Positions 10,790 through 19,377 of a stretch of 64,000 nt of DNA are shown here, one piece after another (position 1 is the first letter of the stretch; each line of letters begins with the position of its first letter). The stretch lies in contig NZ_JACJTB010000027.1 of assembly GCF_014698475.1 (NCBI RefSeq), positions 23,937-87,936 on the forward strand. Reading direction: 5' to 3'. The notes below the pieces were generated by a model, which searched no databases, was not told the origin of the DNA, and saw only the letters and a program-made list of their open reading frames with translations. The position numbers and the translations under genes were made by a program. The stretch is from Nostoc spongiaeforme FACHB-130. GTDB taxonomy: Bacteria; Cyanobacteriota; Cyanobacteriia; Cyanobacteriales; Nostocaceae.

Positions 10790-11014
10790 TTAGTCTCTAT
10801 AATTCCTGTGTTTTAAAATATCTGCAACCATTTCATCAACTAATTCTGCTTCATCACCCCATTTACCGATAAATGAATTATTAAGAATTTCTGGTTGTGT
10901 TAATTGATCAATCATTGCCTTGATTATGTCAGAAATTTCGCAATTATAGGTTTGTGCCAATTGGTTAATTTTTGCAAATGTTTCTTGATCAAGTTCGATT
11001 TCTAGTTTTTGCAT
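10790..11014 (-). CDS. Antitoxin of the PIN-domain pair
   Basis: A 74-residue protein upstream of, and co-oriented with, the PIN toxin. The first 45 residues (LEIELDQETFAKINQLA, then ISDIIKAMIDQL) look like a ribbon-helix-helix DNA-binding fold. The acidic tail (GKWGDEAELVDEMVADILK) is the likely toxin-blocking segment. Family-level assignment rests on size, layout and these patterns. Confidence 0.75.
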   Translation of the reverse strand: MQKLEIELDQETFAKINQLAQTYNCEISDIIKAMIDQLTQPEILNNSFIGKWGDEAELVDEMVADILKHRNYRD

Positions 11015-11186
11015 AGGTGATTAAGAAGTTGGGAATTAACAGCTTATACTAATTATAAGTGAATGGATTTTGTTTACCGCCGCAACCATACCCAAAAACC
11101 ACGACGAGAAACTACAGGTGTTTGTAATATATTTCACCAGCATTGCGATCGCCCAGTGCCTTTGATTCTCAGTTAATGATAAAATC

Positions 11187-11549
11187 CTACAATTCCTCGT
11201 TAGACAATAAAGGTTCAAAGGATTGGTAAGCTTCGTAATTGCGAAAATGGCGGGTATATAAATCAACACCATCTTCAGAAGAATCAAAGTCATCATCCAA
11301 AACCAAGTTAACATCTACCACTTGTTGCAAAGACCAAGTAATAGTTTCTCCATTTTCATTTTTATAGCTGACGCTTTCATTCTTCCCATACTCCACAGCC
11401 TTAGCTTTTGCTGCTTCTAAAGAAGTGGCTTTTATTAAAACAAAGCTTTCTTGATACAAAGGTTGATAATCAGGTTGGTCTGAAGATGATTTGTAGAGAA
11501 TTATCGCTATGTAGAAGAATTCTTTTTTATTTATGCTTTCAGTTTTCAT
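11187..11549 (-). CDS. DUF4288-like hypothetical protein
   Basis: 120 residues from the Met of MKTESINKKEFF, whose upstream sequence has GGAG eight bases before the ATG. A longer frame to 11588 would overlap the next gene by 23 bp and lacks such a site. The pattern LYQESFVLIKATSLEAAKAK followed by ITWSLQQVVDVNLVLDD resembles DUF4288. No function is known. It follows the signal-peptide gene by 16 bp and is probably co-transcribed with it. Confidence 0.65.
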   Translation of the reverse strand: MKTESINKKEFFYIAIILYKSSSDQPDYQPLYQESFVLIKATSLEAAKAKAVEYGKNESVSYKNENGETITWSLQQVVDVNLVLDDDFDSSEDGVDLYTRHFRNYEAYQSFEPLLSNEEL

Positions 11550-11565
11550 CAATAATTCTCCAAAG

Positions 11566-11913
11566 TTATTTTTTGAATCTGCCATCATTCAATAACTTCC
11601 AAGCTTTTTTACCAACAGCAGATTTGTTGTTCTTGATGTCTTCTAAATAAGATTTCAAAAACTCGCTGGGAAACTCACGCCTAATTGATGCTTTGCGGCA
11701 CACACTAATAAAAGTATCAGCAAATAAGCTTAAGTTGTCGTTTGCTTCACAACTATCGCCTGGTCTAAATTGGCTGATTAGGAAGGATTGCTGAGATAAG
11801 CTTGCATAGTTGTCATTATAGGTTAAAGATTGGGAGTAAGCAGCAATAGGTTGTATCAACCATCCCATAGTTAATAGAAAAACCAGTGGTTTTGGTAGAT
11901 ATTTGTGCAGCAT
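11566..11913 (-). CDS. Small secreted hypothetical protein
   Basis: A 115-residue protein with an N-terminal signal peptide (LPKPLVFLLTMGWLIQPIAA) and probable cleavage after AYSQS. The mature part has two Cys (DSCEAND and SVCRKAS) that could form a disulfide, and a basic C terminus. I do not recognise the family. It is the first gene of a likely two-gene unit with the DUF4288-like gene. Confidence 0.6.
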   Translation of the reverse strand: MLHKYLPKPLVFLLTMGWLIQPIAAYSQSLTYNDNYASLSQQSFLISQFRPGDSCEANDNLSLFADTFISVCRKASIRREFPSEFLKSYLEDIKNNKSAVGKKAWKLLNDGRFKK

Positions 11914-11944
11914 ATAGTTAAGAAATAGCTAAGTTATCATTTTT

Positions 11945-12031
11945 TCATAAATAGCAAACTGTTTTACTACCGAAACCAAGAGTGAAGCCAATGCCACAAC
12001 CGCCGCAACCACGCCCAAAAACCACGGTCAT
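11945..12031 (-). CDS. Possible Gly/Cys-rich microprotein (28 residues)
   Basis: An ATG at 12031 opens a 28-codon frame whose start reads MTVVFGRGCGGCGIGF and which ends at TGA (11945-11947). A related stretch, VVFGYGCGGKQNPF, occurs on the same strand near 11050-11103 with a GTG as its only possible start. The shared DNA core near 11078-11103 and 12000-12026 suggests a short duplication. No clear ribosome-binding site was seen, so coding status is tentative. Confidence 0.25.
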   Translation of the reverse strand: MTVVFGRGCGGCGIGFTLGFGSKTVCYL

Positions 12032-12051
12032 AAGATATCAGTTTTCATCTT

Positions 12052-14523
12052 CTAAACTGGGAACGCATTAAACGCCATAAAAGTAGCAGAATCAACCATA
12101 CAAGGGCAAAGGGAAAGGCTATCAGCCCAAAAATAAAACACAAAATAAAACTGAAACCAACCACGTTGAGCGAATTTTATTAATGATTTTAGCCACTGAG
12201 GATAAGGCATAGCTTCAAAAGGAAGCTGAAGTTCTTGGAAAATCGACTCGGCTTGATGCCAGACTGCAAATGCTTCTCGAATTTTGCCACACCGATAATA
12301 AGCATTGCTCAAATTCATTAAGGATGTACCTACGCCATTGAGATCGCCTATATCCCGTTTAATTTCCAAAGACTGCTGGTGGAACTCAATCGCCCGTTGG
12401 TACTCTCCCAGGGAGTAGTAAGCATTGCCTAAACCGATTAAGGAACTACCAACACCATTACGATCGCCTATGTCCCTAGATATTTCCAAAGACTGCTGGT
12501 AGAACTCAATCGCCCGTTGGTACTCTCCCAGGGAGTAGTAAGCATTGCCTAAACCGATTAAGGAACTACCAACACCAAAGCGATCGCCTATATCCCGTTT
12601 AATTTCCAAAGACTGCTGGTGGAACTCAATCGCCCGTTGGTACTCTCCCAGGGAACAGTAAGCATTGCCTAAATTGCCCAAGGAACTACCAACGCCTGAG
12701 CGATCGCCTATCTCCCTTTTGATTTCCAAAGACTGCTGGTAGAACTCAATCGCCCGTTGGTTCTCTCCCAGGGAACCGTAAGCATTGCCTAAACCGATTA
12801 AGGAACTACCAACACCAAAGCGATCGCCTATCTCCCTGAATATTGCTAAAGACTGCTGGTGGAACTCTATCGCCCGTTGGTACTCTCCCAGGGAATAGTA
12901 AGCACTGCCTAAATTGTTTAAGGAATTACCAACACCATTGCGATCGCCTATCTCCCTGAATATTTCCAAAGACTGCTGGTGGAACTCTATCGCTCGTTGG
13001 TACTCTCCCAGGGAATAGTAAGCACTGCCTAAATTGTTTAAGGATCTACCAACACCAAAGCGATCGCCTATCTCCCTGAATATTTCCAAAGACTGCTGGT
13101 GGAACTCAATCGCCCGTTGGTTCTCTCCCAGGAAATTGTAAGCATTGCCTAAATTGCCCAAGGAATTACCAACGCCATTGCGATCGCCTATCTCCCTGAA
13201 TATTTCCAAAGACTGCTGGAAGAACTCAATCGCCCGTTGGTACTCTCCCAGGGAACAGTAAGCAATGCCTAATGAAGTGAGAGAAGCTGTATATTTCCAA
13301 TTTTCTCTATCCCCAATTTCTTGCCATTTACTTACCAACTGCTCATATAATTCCACTTGGTCGATGTAATAACCACGCAAGGTTAAAAATTCATCGCAAA
13401 ATCTTAATACATCAAATGCTGAGTCATAATTTCCTAGCTGATACCAGTGATGAAAAACTTCTAAATATTCTTTGATATCATCTTTTGTCTGCCAAAGTTT
13501 CTGTTTAACATTCAAAAGATAGTAATTGATGGCTCGTTGATGTGCTTCTGTCTGTTCACCTGCTTTATACCGCACATACTCCCACACCACAGGCTGAAAT
13601 CCAAATCGCCGCTTACCATTGAGTTGTTCTATCAACAAAGAACGCTTCACCAGATTCCGCAATTCTCCCTCAATCTCTGGTTCTGCATTTCCCGGTAACA
13701 CTGCTACTGCTGCTGTACTATCAACCGCACCACGATACACACTAATATTCTGCAATAACGCCTTTTGTAATTCACTCAATCTTGCAAAACTAGCATCTAA
13801 TACCAACACCATCCCCACATTTTCCCGGCGATGCACACCTACCACTTGGGGATCTGTCAACAACTGGCGCAAATTCCCTAAGCCTAAATCTGCTAATCTG
13901 CTTAAATCCGGGTCTTGTGAATATTCTGCTTTTAATAAGTCTGCTACTAATCTCAACAATAGGGGATGCCCATCTACTAATTCCACAAACTCGGCTAAAT
14001 TCCCTTTAATGCCCAATGCTGTTAACAGTTCCACCCCTTCCTCTACTTGCAAACCTTTCAAGGGTAGCCACTCAAAGCCTTTTAATTCTGGTCTTTCTCT
14101 GGTGGTGACTAACACCTTACTATTACCACCAGATTCTATCCATGTTTGGAAAAACTCACCGTAAAATAAACTTCCCCACTGTCGATCAGGTTGTAATAAA
14201 CTTTCCAGGTTGTCAATAATTAGTAGAAACTCCCCAGAACGCAGACACCTGATTAACGCTTCTACCAACTGCGCTTCTTGTTCTGGCACAGGAAAGCCAA
14301 ATTGTGTTAATACTTCTCTGGCTAAATCGCTAAAACCTGCCCCATTACTAACATCAGCCCAAAACCGCTTGGGGAACCCAGCAATTTCAGCATAAATTTT
14401 AGCCGCCAGCATCGATTTACCTGTGCCACCGATGCCTTCTATGCCAATTAAACAGGTATTTTCATCAGCTAACCATTGCTGGATTTGGGCAATTTCGGTT
14501 TTTCGTCCTTGCCAATAAGCCAA
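12052..14523 (-). CDS. NB-ARC STAND NTPase with tandem TPRs
   Basis: At least 823 residues. The NB-ARC part has a P-loop (GIEGIGGTGKSMLAAKIY), a Walker B-like FLLIIDNLESLL and an LVTTRERPEL sensor segment. A winged-helix-like region follows, then nine or so nearly identical 40-residue TPRs (LGEYQRAIEFHQQSLEI..IGDR type). STAND proteins of this build act as ATP-gated signal or defence switches. TTG at 14523 is the only standard start codon in the frame and has no ribosome-binding site. The frame stays open upstream to 14668 and encodes family-like residues there (TNYIAVYGTAQQEIVEWLER). It meets the upstream gene at a slippery heptamer, so a -1 frameshift product of about 1005 residues is possible. 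Confidence 0.85.
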   Translation of the reverse strand: MAYWQGRKTEIAQIQQWLADENTCLIGIEGIGGTGKSMLAAKIYAEIAGFPKRFWADVSNGAGFSDLAREVLTQFGFPVPEQEAQLVEALIRCLRSGEFLLIIDNLESLLQPDRQWGSLFYGEFFQTWIESGGNSKVLVTTRERPELKGFEWLPLKGLQVEEGVELLTALGIKGNLAEFVELVDGHPLLLRLVADLLKAEYSQDPDLSRLADLGLGNLRQLLTDPQVVGVHRRENVGMVLVLDASFARLSELQKALLQNISVYRGAVDSTAAVAVLPGNAEPEIEGELRNLVKRSLLIEQLNGKRRFGFQPVVWEYVRYKAGEQTEAHQRAINYYLLNVKQKLWQTKDDIKEYLEVFHHWYQLGNYDSAFDVLRFCDEFLTLRGYYIDQVELYEQLVSKWQEIGDRENWKYTASLTSLGIAYCSLGEYQRAIEFFQQSLEIFREIGDRNGVGNSLGNLGNAYNFLGENQRAIEFHQQSLEIFREIGDRFGVGRSLNNLGSAYYSLGEYQRAIEFHQQSLEIFREIGDRNGVGNSLNNLGSAYYSLGEYQRAIEFHQQSLAIFREIGDRFGVGSSLIGLGNAYGSLGENQRAIEFYQQSLEIKREIGDRSGVGSSLGNLGNAYCSLGEYQRAIEFHQQSLEIKRDIGDRFGVGSSLIGLGNAYYSLGEYQRAIEFYQQSLEISRDIGDRNGVGSSLIGLGNAYYSLGEYQRAIEFHQQSLEIKRDIGDLNGVGTSLMNLSNAYYRCGKIREAFAVWHQAESIFQELQLPFEAMPYPQWLKSLIKFAQRGWFQFYFVFYFWADSLSLCPCMVDSATFMAFNAFPV
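12340..13270 (-). repeat. 120-bp tandem coding repeats (TPR units)
   Basis: About eight to nine 120-bp units repeat with few differences, each containing gactgctggtgg or gactgctggtag and cgcccgttggtactctccca on the plus strand. Near-identity at the DNA level indicates recent duplication or gene conversion, so copy number probably varies between strains. Confidence 0.85.
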
Positions 14524-14636
14524 ATTTTTAGGGGAGTTACCCGCTTTGAGAACTCCCGGTGATTCAGCTTTGGTACTGCGTTCTAGCCACTCTACTATTT
14601 CTTGCTGTGCAGTACCATAAACAGCAATATAGTTAG

Positions 14637-15068
14637 TTACTTTGGGCTGTTGATATTTCTGCTGAAATCATAGTTTGGCTGATTAACATCACGTGCTGTA
14701 TTTATCTGTATGCTTTCGTCGTAAGATTGAGCGTTGAGGCTAACAGAGGTATCATCAGATTTTGTTGCCTGCAAAATTTGGGCGATTTCCTCAGCCAGTG
14801 CGGTATCAGCATCCAAAATCTTTTTCAGTTGCACTCGCAAGCTTGCTTGTAAATCTTCATCATCTGGAGTTTGCGCTACATCCGCAGCAGCTTCTTTTGC
14901 GGCTTCTTTAGCTTCTACCTTGGGTTGTAGCTTCCCCCAAATAGCTTTAGCTTTATTCCAAACATCTTCACCAACTTTTTGTGATGCGCCTTCTGCAACT
15001 TTACCACCCACGTTGAGCAGAAATGGCAGACAGGGAACGAGAAATTTGACGATCAGTGCGATATCCAT
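14637..15068 (-). CDS. Hypothetical protein, N-terminal partner of the NB-ARC/TPR protein
   Basis: A 143-residue protein with a hydrophobic start (MDIALIVKFLVPCLPFLLNV), an alpha-helical Ala/Lys/Glu-rich middle (KVEAKEAAKEAAADVA) and a polar Asn/Ser-rich tail ending NINSPK. Proteins like this are often encoded next to cyanobacterial STAND/TPR genes; this is recalled, not searched. The last two sense codons lie in CCCAAAG directly before TAA, and a -1 shift there continues into the downstream NB-ARC frame. It may be a separate small membrane or adaptor protein, the N-terminal domain of a fusion, or both. Confidence 0.65.
   Translation of the reverse strand: MDIALIVKFLVPCLPFLLNVGGKVAEGASQKVGEDVWNKAKAIWGKLQPKVEAKEAAKEAAADVAQTPDDEDLQASLRVQLKKILDADTALAEEIAQILQATKSDDTSVSLNAQSYDESIQINTARDVNQPNYDFSRNINSPK
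14640..14646 (-). promoter_or_regulatory. Candidate -1 ribosomal frameshift heptamer C CCA AAG
   Basis: On the minus strand the zero-frame codons are CCA AAG TAA preceded by C, which fits X XXY YYZ exactly. After a -1 slip the codons CCC AAA GTA ACT lead directly into the NB-ARC frame, which has no ATG of its own. Stimulatory structure downstream was not assessed. Confidence 0.45.
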
Positions 15069-15167
15069 TTATATACGCAGGTAACTAAAGTTATTGATAC
15101 AAGCTCATGTTAACGTAATTGTAATTTATTTTTGTTTTTTGACTCAAAATCTAAAATTGTGTACGCA

Positions 15168-15335
15168 AAATCTATTTCTGCGAATCCAAAAATAACAAAT
15201 GCGTATGCAAAAATAACAAATGTGTACGCGAAATCTATTTCTGCGAATCCAAAAATAACAAATGCGTATGCAAAAATAACAAATGTGTACACGAAATCTA
15301 TTTTTACGAATCCAAAAATAACAAATGTGTACGCG
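15168..15335. repeat. 63-bp tandem repeat built from 21-bp subunits
   Basis: Two full 63-bp copies (15168-15230, 15231-15293) and a 42-bp partial copy (15294-15335) are present. Each contains AAATCTATTT and two aaaaataacaaatg-type 21-mers. Because the period is a multiple of three, both strands stay open here (a 98-codon minus and a 104-codon plus frame), but neither looks like a real gene. Confidence 0.8.
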
Positions 15336-15433
15336 AAATCTATAGCGTTTCTCGGTTGGATGAGGTACATTTCAACCCCACCCGCAAGCAAAGTTACCGT
15401 GTACACACAAGTTGAAAATAGGCAGTATGAAAC

Positions 15434-15568
15434 GCATCCCGCCTAGAACTAAAGTTCCAGGCTGATAGCAAAAGTCTACTGAAGTAGACTCAAATTAATT
15501 TTTTTTGAGTCATCTTCAGATGACTTGCGCTATGAGACTTGGAATTTATTCCAAGGCGGGACAGATGC
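15434..15568. repeat. Large imperfect palindrome (MITE-like)
   Basis: GCATCCCGCC at the left and GGCGGGACAGATGC at the right are inverted copies. Between them, paired blocks include tgatagcaaaagtct with gacttgcgctatgag and agtagactcaa with ttgagtcatct. The whole could fold into one long hairpin. The remainder of 15069-15720 shows no convincing gene. Confidence 0.6.
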
Positions 15569-15720
15569 ACTCAACCGAGATTTGTGTGTACACCATAGCC
15601 GCAAGCGAGGAGGGTATAGTTTGCTTAAGCAAATGCGGGGTGGGGTTCCGACTGTATTACAAGCAAGTAAGAACCCCTATATTTCTGTGAGTCCAGAAAT
15701 TAATTTTGCGTGCTTACTTA

Positions 15721-16911
15721 TTACACCTTCTCCTTGGGCGGAGTAGCAATACCCTGTTTGAGTAAATTTGCTTCTAGTTCTTTGATGAATTGACAGTCTT
15801 TTTCTAACCAAGGTTGAGTTTCTGCACTGACTGATGGTTGCTTTTCTAAGAAACTAAATGCTTGGCGGAATTGCTGGGGAGTGGTGGTAATAGGCGCATC
15901 AAAATGACAAGAAATAATTTGGTAAAAATTCCATTTTGCAACTTTGTTAGCCCAGTCGATGACTTGTTGTGGTGCTTGGGGCAGAATAAGAGTTTGCAAA
16001 ATGGGGGCGACAAATGGACGACCATTACGACTCAGGGCATAAAATGACTGTTGCCAATTTGCTTGCCAACGAAACGGATATAAACCGAAATATGCTTTTC
16101 TTGAATGGTCTGGTGCTTGTAAAGCTTCGCGGAAACTTTCACCGAGTCCTGTGATATCTAATGCGCTGGGACGGAAATAAATCGCAAATAAGGCAATACG
16201 CTGCCATCCTTGACGGCGGTTTGTGGGGTTATCTTCAATGGGTTGGAGGGCATTTTCTCTGGCGTGAAATAGCAAGGGGTATGGGTCTAGTTGCAAGATA
16301 GCCGGAGGATTTTCGGAGATAGAGATGATTGTATCGGTTAACAGTAGGGTGTGCGATCGCTTGTGAAACAAAGCCACTTCCCCAAATGAACCTCGTCCCA
16401 AGTTAATATCCAACACCTCATACTCAAAATCATCTGCAAATGGCGCAAGACTAGCGTCTTCGGGTAGTTCTTGAGTTCGTTGTTGGGGAAACCCTAACCA
16501 ACTCAGTGGTAAGTTGAACGGAAAACTCCATTGATGAGGTGCAACAAACACCTGCGCTTGCGGAAAGTTTCTGGCAAAGGGGCCGACGAAAACCTTGTGT
16601 TCAAGACCAGAACTGGTTGGTAAAATAATGTACTTCACCTCACCATGTTTTGCTACCAATTCCTGCACCATCCGCATACATTCTTTAGTTGCTGCTACAG
16701 GTGCATAAACCAACAAACCACCACCTGTCAGCTTCACCACAGTCATCCGAATCGGCACAATAGTATAGAGAATGCCATGCACTTGGTCGAATGTCCAAAT
16801 TGTATCTTTCACAATTTCTTGGCAAAGTGTCCGCCGTTGTTTGTAGGGATAAAAGGGAACAACAGGCCAAAACGGCCATGACCAATCTTTTGGGTTGTTG
16901 CTGAGATACAT
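15721..16911 (-). CDS. DUF4336 domain protein
   Basis: A 396-residue protein starting MYLSNNPKDWSWPFWPVVPF. The core (KLTGGGLLVYAPVA, then VKYIILPTSSGLEHKVFVGPF) matches DUF4336, a family related to the metallo-beta-lactamase fold, with FGEVALFHKRSHTLLLTD in the expected later position. The function is unknown. The gene stands alone, downstream of and co-oriented with squalene-hopene cyclase but separated from it by about 300 bp of repeats. Confidence 0.8.
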   Translation of the reverse strand: MYLSNNPKDWSWPFWPVVPFYPYKQRRTLCQEIVKDTIWTFDQVHGILYTIVPIRMTVVKLTGGGLLVYAPVAATKECMRMVQELVAKHGEVKYIILPTSSGLEHKVFVGPFARNFPQAQVFVAPHQWSFPFNLPLSWLGFPQQRTQELPEDASLAPFADDFEYEVLDINLGRGSFGEVALFHKRSHTLLLTDTIISISENPPAILQLDPYPLLFHARENALQPIEDNPTNRRQGWQRIALFAIYFRPSALDITGLGESFREALQAPDHSRKAYFGLYPFRWQANWQQSFYALSRNGRPFVAPILQTLILPQAPQQVIDWANKVAKWNFYQIISCHFDAPITTTPQQFRQAFSFLEKQPSVSAETQPWLEKDCQFIKELEANLLKQGIATPPKEKV

Positions 16912-16982
16912 AGATGAATTGACCCAATCCTAATCTCTTGCCATGTCTTTATCCTAAAATAATCAGAGCAGGCGTAGCTGAA

Positions 16983-17155
16983 CCTGGATTTCTCTCTTGT
17001 GAGAAATCCAGGGGTGTGGGAGGGGTGGGAAGTGTGGGAGGTGTGGGAGGTGTGGGAGGGGTGGGAGGATGGTGAACAAATCTTTCCCCACACTCCCCAC
17101 ACTCCCCTCTCTCCCCACACTCCCCTCTCTCCCCTCTCTCCCCACACCCGCTACC
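16983..17155. repeat. Hairpin plus G-rich/C-rich inverted low-complexity repeat
   Basis: CCTGGATTTCTC and GAGAAATCCAGG form a perfect 12-bp stem at 16983-17012. Next come gtgtgggagg-type repeats (17013-17072), then ccccacactcc and ccctctct repeats (about 17085-17150) on the same strand. The two tracts can pair with each other. Small frames across it are repeat artefacts. It fills most of the gap between the DUF4336 and shc genes. Confidence 0.75.
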
Positions 17156-17213
17156 CATACGTGAGAAATTCGGGTATACCCATCTGTGGTTTATTTTGTT
17201 GAAAAATGGTGCT

Positions 17214-19148
17214 TTATTTGATGTTTTGATATCTGCCTAAAGCAATTAACGGGAAATATTGCTGATACATGTGATATTTGAGATAAAAATGACAGGGGAA
17301 GCCAGTACCAGTAAAGTCGGCTTCAAACCAAGTACCGTCTGATTTTTGCGTTTTCACTAGGTAATCAATTCCGCGTTCAATAATTTCCATTGCAAATTTA
17401 CCAGTGGCTTCACCGGCGGCGATTAACCCAATTAACGCCCAGGCTGTTTGAGATGCAGTGCTGCGTCCTTGGCCTTTGAGGCTAGGATCGTTGTAAGTAC
17501 GGCAAGTTTCACCCCAACCGCCATCGGAATTTTGACATTCGATTAACCAAGTTGCGCCTTTTTCGATTTGGCGTTGATACTTTTGCGGGTTAATTAATGC
17601 TAAAGCCGAGAGAACGCCGCTAGTACCATAGATGTAATTTACGCCCCAACGCCCAAACCAACAACCTTCGGTTTCTTGTTCGGCGAGGAGGTAAGATAGG
17701 GCGCGTTCGAGGTTATGGGAGTCAATAGATAAGTTACAAGCACCCAACATTTCGATGACTCTGGCGGTGACATCGGCGGTATTGGGGTCAATCATGGCTT
17801 TTAAGTCACCGTAGGGGATAGCATTCAGCCATTCTTGATCATTATCTAAGTCAAAAGCTGCCCAACCACCAGGACGACACTGCATAGATGCAACCCAATT
17901 TAAGGCGCGGGCGATCGCAGCTTGTTTTAAACTTTCATTAGGTAGTTTGGCTGCGTGTAAAGCCATGACCACTACGGCTGTATCATCTACATCAGGATAA
18001 AAGCGATTGTCAAATTCAAACGCCCAAGCACCTGGTTTACCTTGGCGATTTTTCACCACCCAATCACCATAATCCAGGATTTGCTTTTGCAGTAACCATT
18101 CTCCAGCTTTGACTATTGCTGGATGATCAGGTGCATAACCAGAATCAATCAACGCCCGCATTACCCAAGCTGTATCCCACACGGGTGATACACAAGGTTG
18201 AACGCAATAGTGATCGTCTGTTTCAATGCCAAAATTATCAATGGCTTGGAGTCCTCGTTCCACAATTGGGTCATTTGGGCTATAACCCAAACACTTCAAG
18301 GCCAGCATCGAATTTAACATCGCCGGGATAATCCCGCCCCAGTCGCCTGTGACTTCTTGGCGTTCTAAAATCCACTTTTCGGCGGCTTTAATTCCTTCTT
18401 GGCGGAAGGGAACTAGATTTAAGCTTTCGGCTAATTTAAATCCTTGATCCAAAGTTAAGAATAAATCAGTCCAATCACCTTGGCGGGGTAATTCATACTG
18501 GACTTGATTCACACCTTCGGCATATAACTCATCTAAGTTAATGGCTTGGTCAAATTGATAAACAGGTTTGCTGTCACACACAATCAACAGTGGTACAGTG
18601 CTAGAACGCGCCCAGCTAGACATTTCGTAAATATTCACGGGGAAAGCTGGCGGTAACAGCATAATCCAAGGCGGGAGAGAGGGGATACCGCGCCAGTCGT
18701 AACAGCCAATCAAGGCGAGGTGTAATTTGGTAAAGATGCGCGTTTTGCTGATTCCACCCCGTTGCAGAATAAATTCTCGCGCCCGTACTAAGGCCGGGTC
18801 TGTGGCGGGAACACCCAACAGCCGTAGCGCCATGTATGCTTCTACGGAAGTGCTGAGTTCACCACCATCATCATAAAACAGTTCCCAACCGCCATGCTGC
18901 CGTTGCTGAGAACGCAAGTAGGTTTCAATTTTATGTAATGGCCGAGTTTTGTCGGTTCCCCAAATTTTATGCAGCAGCACAACTTCCGCCGTAATGGTGA
19001 CGTTCGATTCTAACTCCGCCCACCAGTAACCTGCGGGATATTGCATTGACAGCAGATATTTTTGGCTGGCTGCGATCGCATCTGCAACTTGATTGACTTG
19101 TACCCTGTCTTGTGTTTGCATTAAATCTCTCTCAAACTCAACACTCAC
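17214..19148 (-). CDS. shc: Squalene-hopene cyclase
   Basis: A 644-residue class II triterpene cyclase that cyclises squalene to hopene at the membrane, the committed step of hopanoid synthesis. The catalytic Asp-rich motif is present as FYPDVDDTAVVVMAL. QW-type repeats are visible, including GGWAAFDLDNDQEW, GCWFGRWGVNYIYG and SDGGWGETC. Length matches bacterial cyclases. The start MSVEFERDLMQTQDRV is reasonable. It is divergent from an HpnB-like glycosyltransferase, which supports a hopanoid locus. Confidence 0.95.
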   Translation of the reverse strand: MSVEFERDLMQTQDRVQVNQVADAIAASQKYLLSMQYPAGYWWAELESNVTITAEVVLLHKIWGTDKTRPLHKIETYLRSQQRQHGGWELFYDDGGELSTSVEAYMALRLLGVPATDPALVRAREFILQRGGISKTRIFTKLHLALIGCYDWRGIPSLPPWIMLLPPAFPVNIYEMSSWARSSTVPLLIVCDSKPVYQFDQAINLDELYAEGVNQVQYELPRQGDWTDLFLTLDQGFKLAESLNLVPFRQEGIKAAEKWILERQEVTGDWGGIIPAMLNSMLALKCLGYSPNDPIVERGLQAIDNFGIETDDHYCVQPCVSPVWDTAWVMRALIDSGYAPDHPAIVKAGEWLLQKQILDYGDWVVKNRQGKPGAWAFEFDNRFYPDVDDTAVVVMALHAAKLPNESLKQAAIARALNWVASMQCRPGGWAAFDLDNDQEWLNAIPYGDLKAMIDPNTADVTARVIEMLGACNLSIDSHNLERALSYLLAEQETEGCWFGRWGVNYIYGTSGVLSALALINPQKYQRQIEKGATWLIECQNSDGGWGETCRTYNDPSLKGQGRSTASQTAWALIGLIAAGEATGKFAMEIIERGIDYLVKTQKSDGTWFEADFTGTGFPCHFYLKYHMYQQYFPLIALGRYQNIK

Positions 19149-19301
19149 TCAACATCCAGTTTGTTTCGGTCAATGTTTCAATCTCAGATCCCCCCAACCC
19201 CCCTTAAAAAGGGGGTCTTATTGCTCTTTCACCCCCTTAAAAAGGGGGTCGCCGCAGGCGGGGGGATCTTTACCGAACTATATGGACTCAACATCCAGTT
19301 T
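19147..19301. repeat. Palindromic element flanked by 16-bp direct repeats
   Basis: AGATCCCCCC (19186-19195) and GGGGGGATCT (19260-19269) bound a segment containing two ccccttaaaaaggggg hairpins. ACTCAACATCCAGTTT occurs at 19147-19162 and again at 19286-19301 in direct orientation. The element lies between the divergent shc and glycosyltransferase genes. Confidence 0.65.
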
Positions 19302-19377
19302 TCAACACGGCAATACGGAGAAAAAAATGTTTTCCCACAATCAGCAGACATAGTATTCTGTCTGAGATACTGAGAAT

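Noticed and set aside
15110..15446. 98- and 104-codon frames on opposite strands with 7-residue repeats
   Set aside because: They arise from a repeat whose period is a multiple of three; neither has a ribosome-binding site or a recognisable product.
16949..17158. Small minus-strand frames (Gly/Glu/Arg- and Pro/Thr-rich)
   Set aside because: They are translations of low-complexity gtgtggga/ccccacac repeats and not genes.
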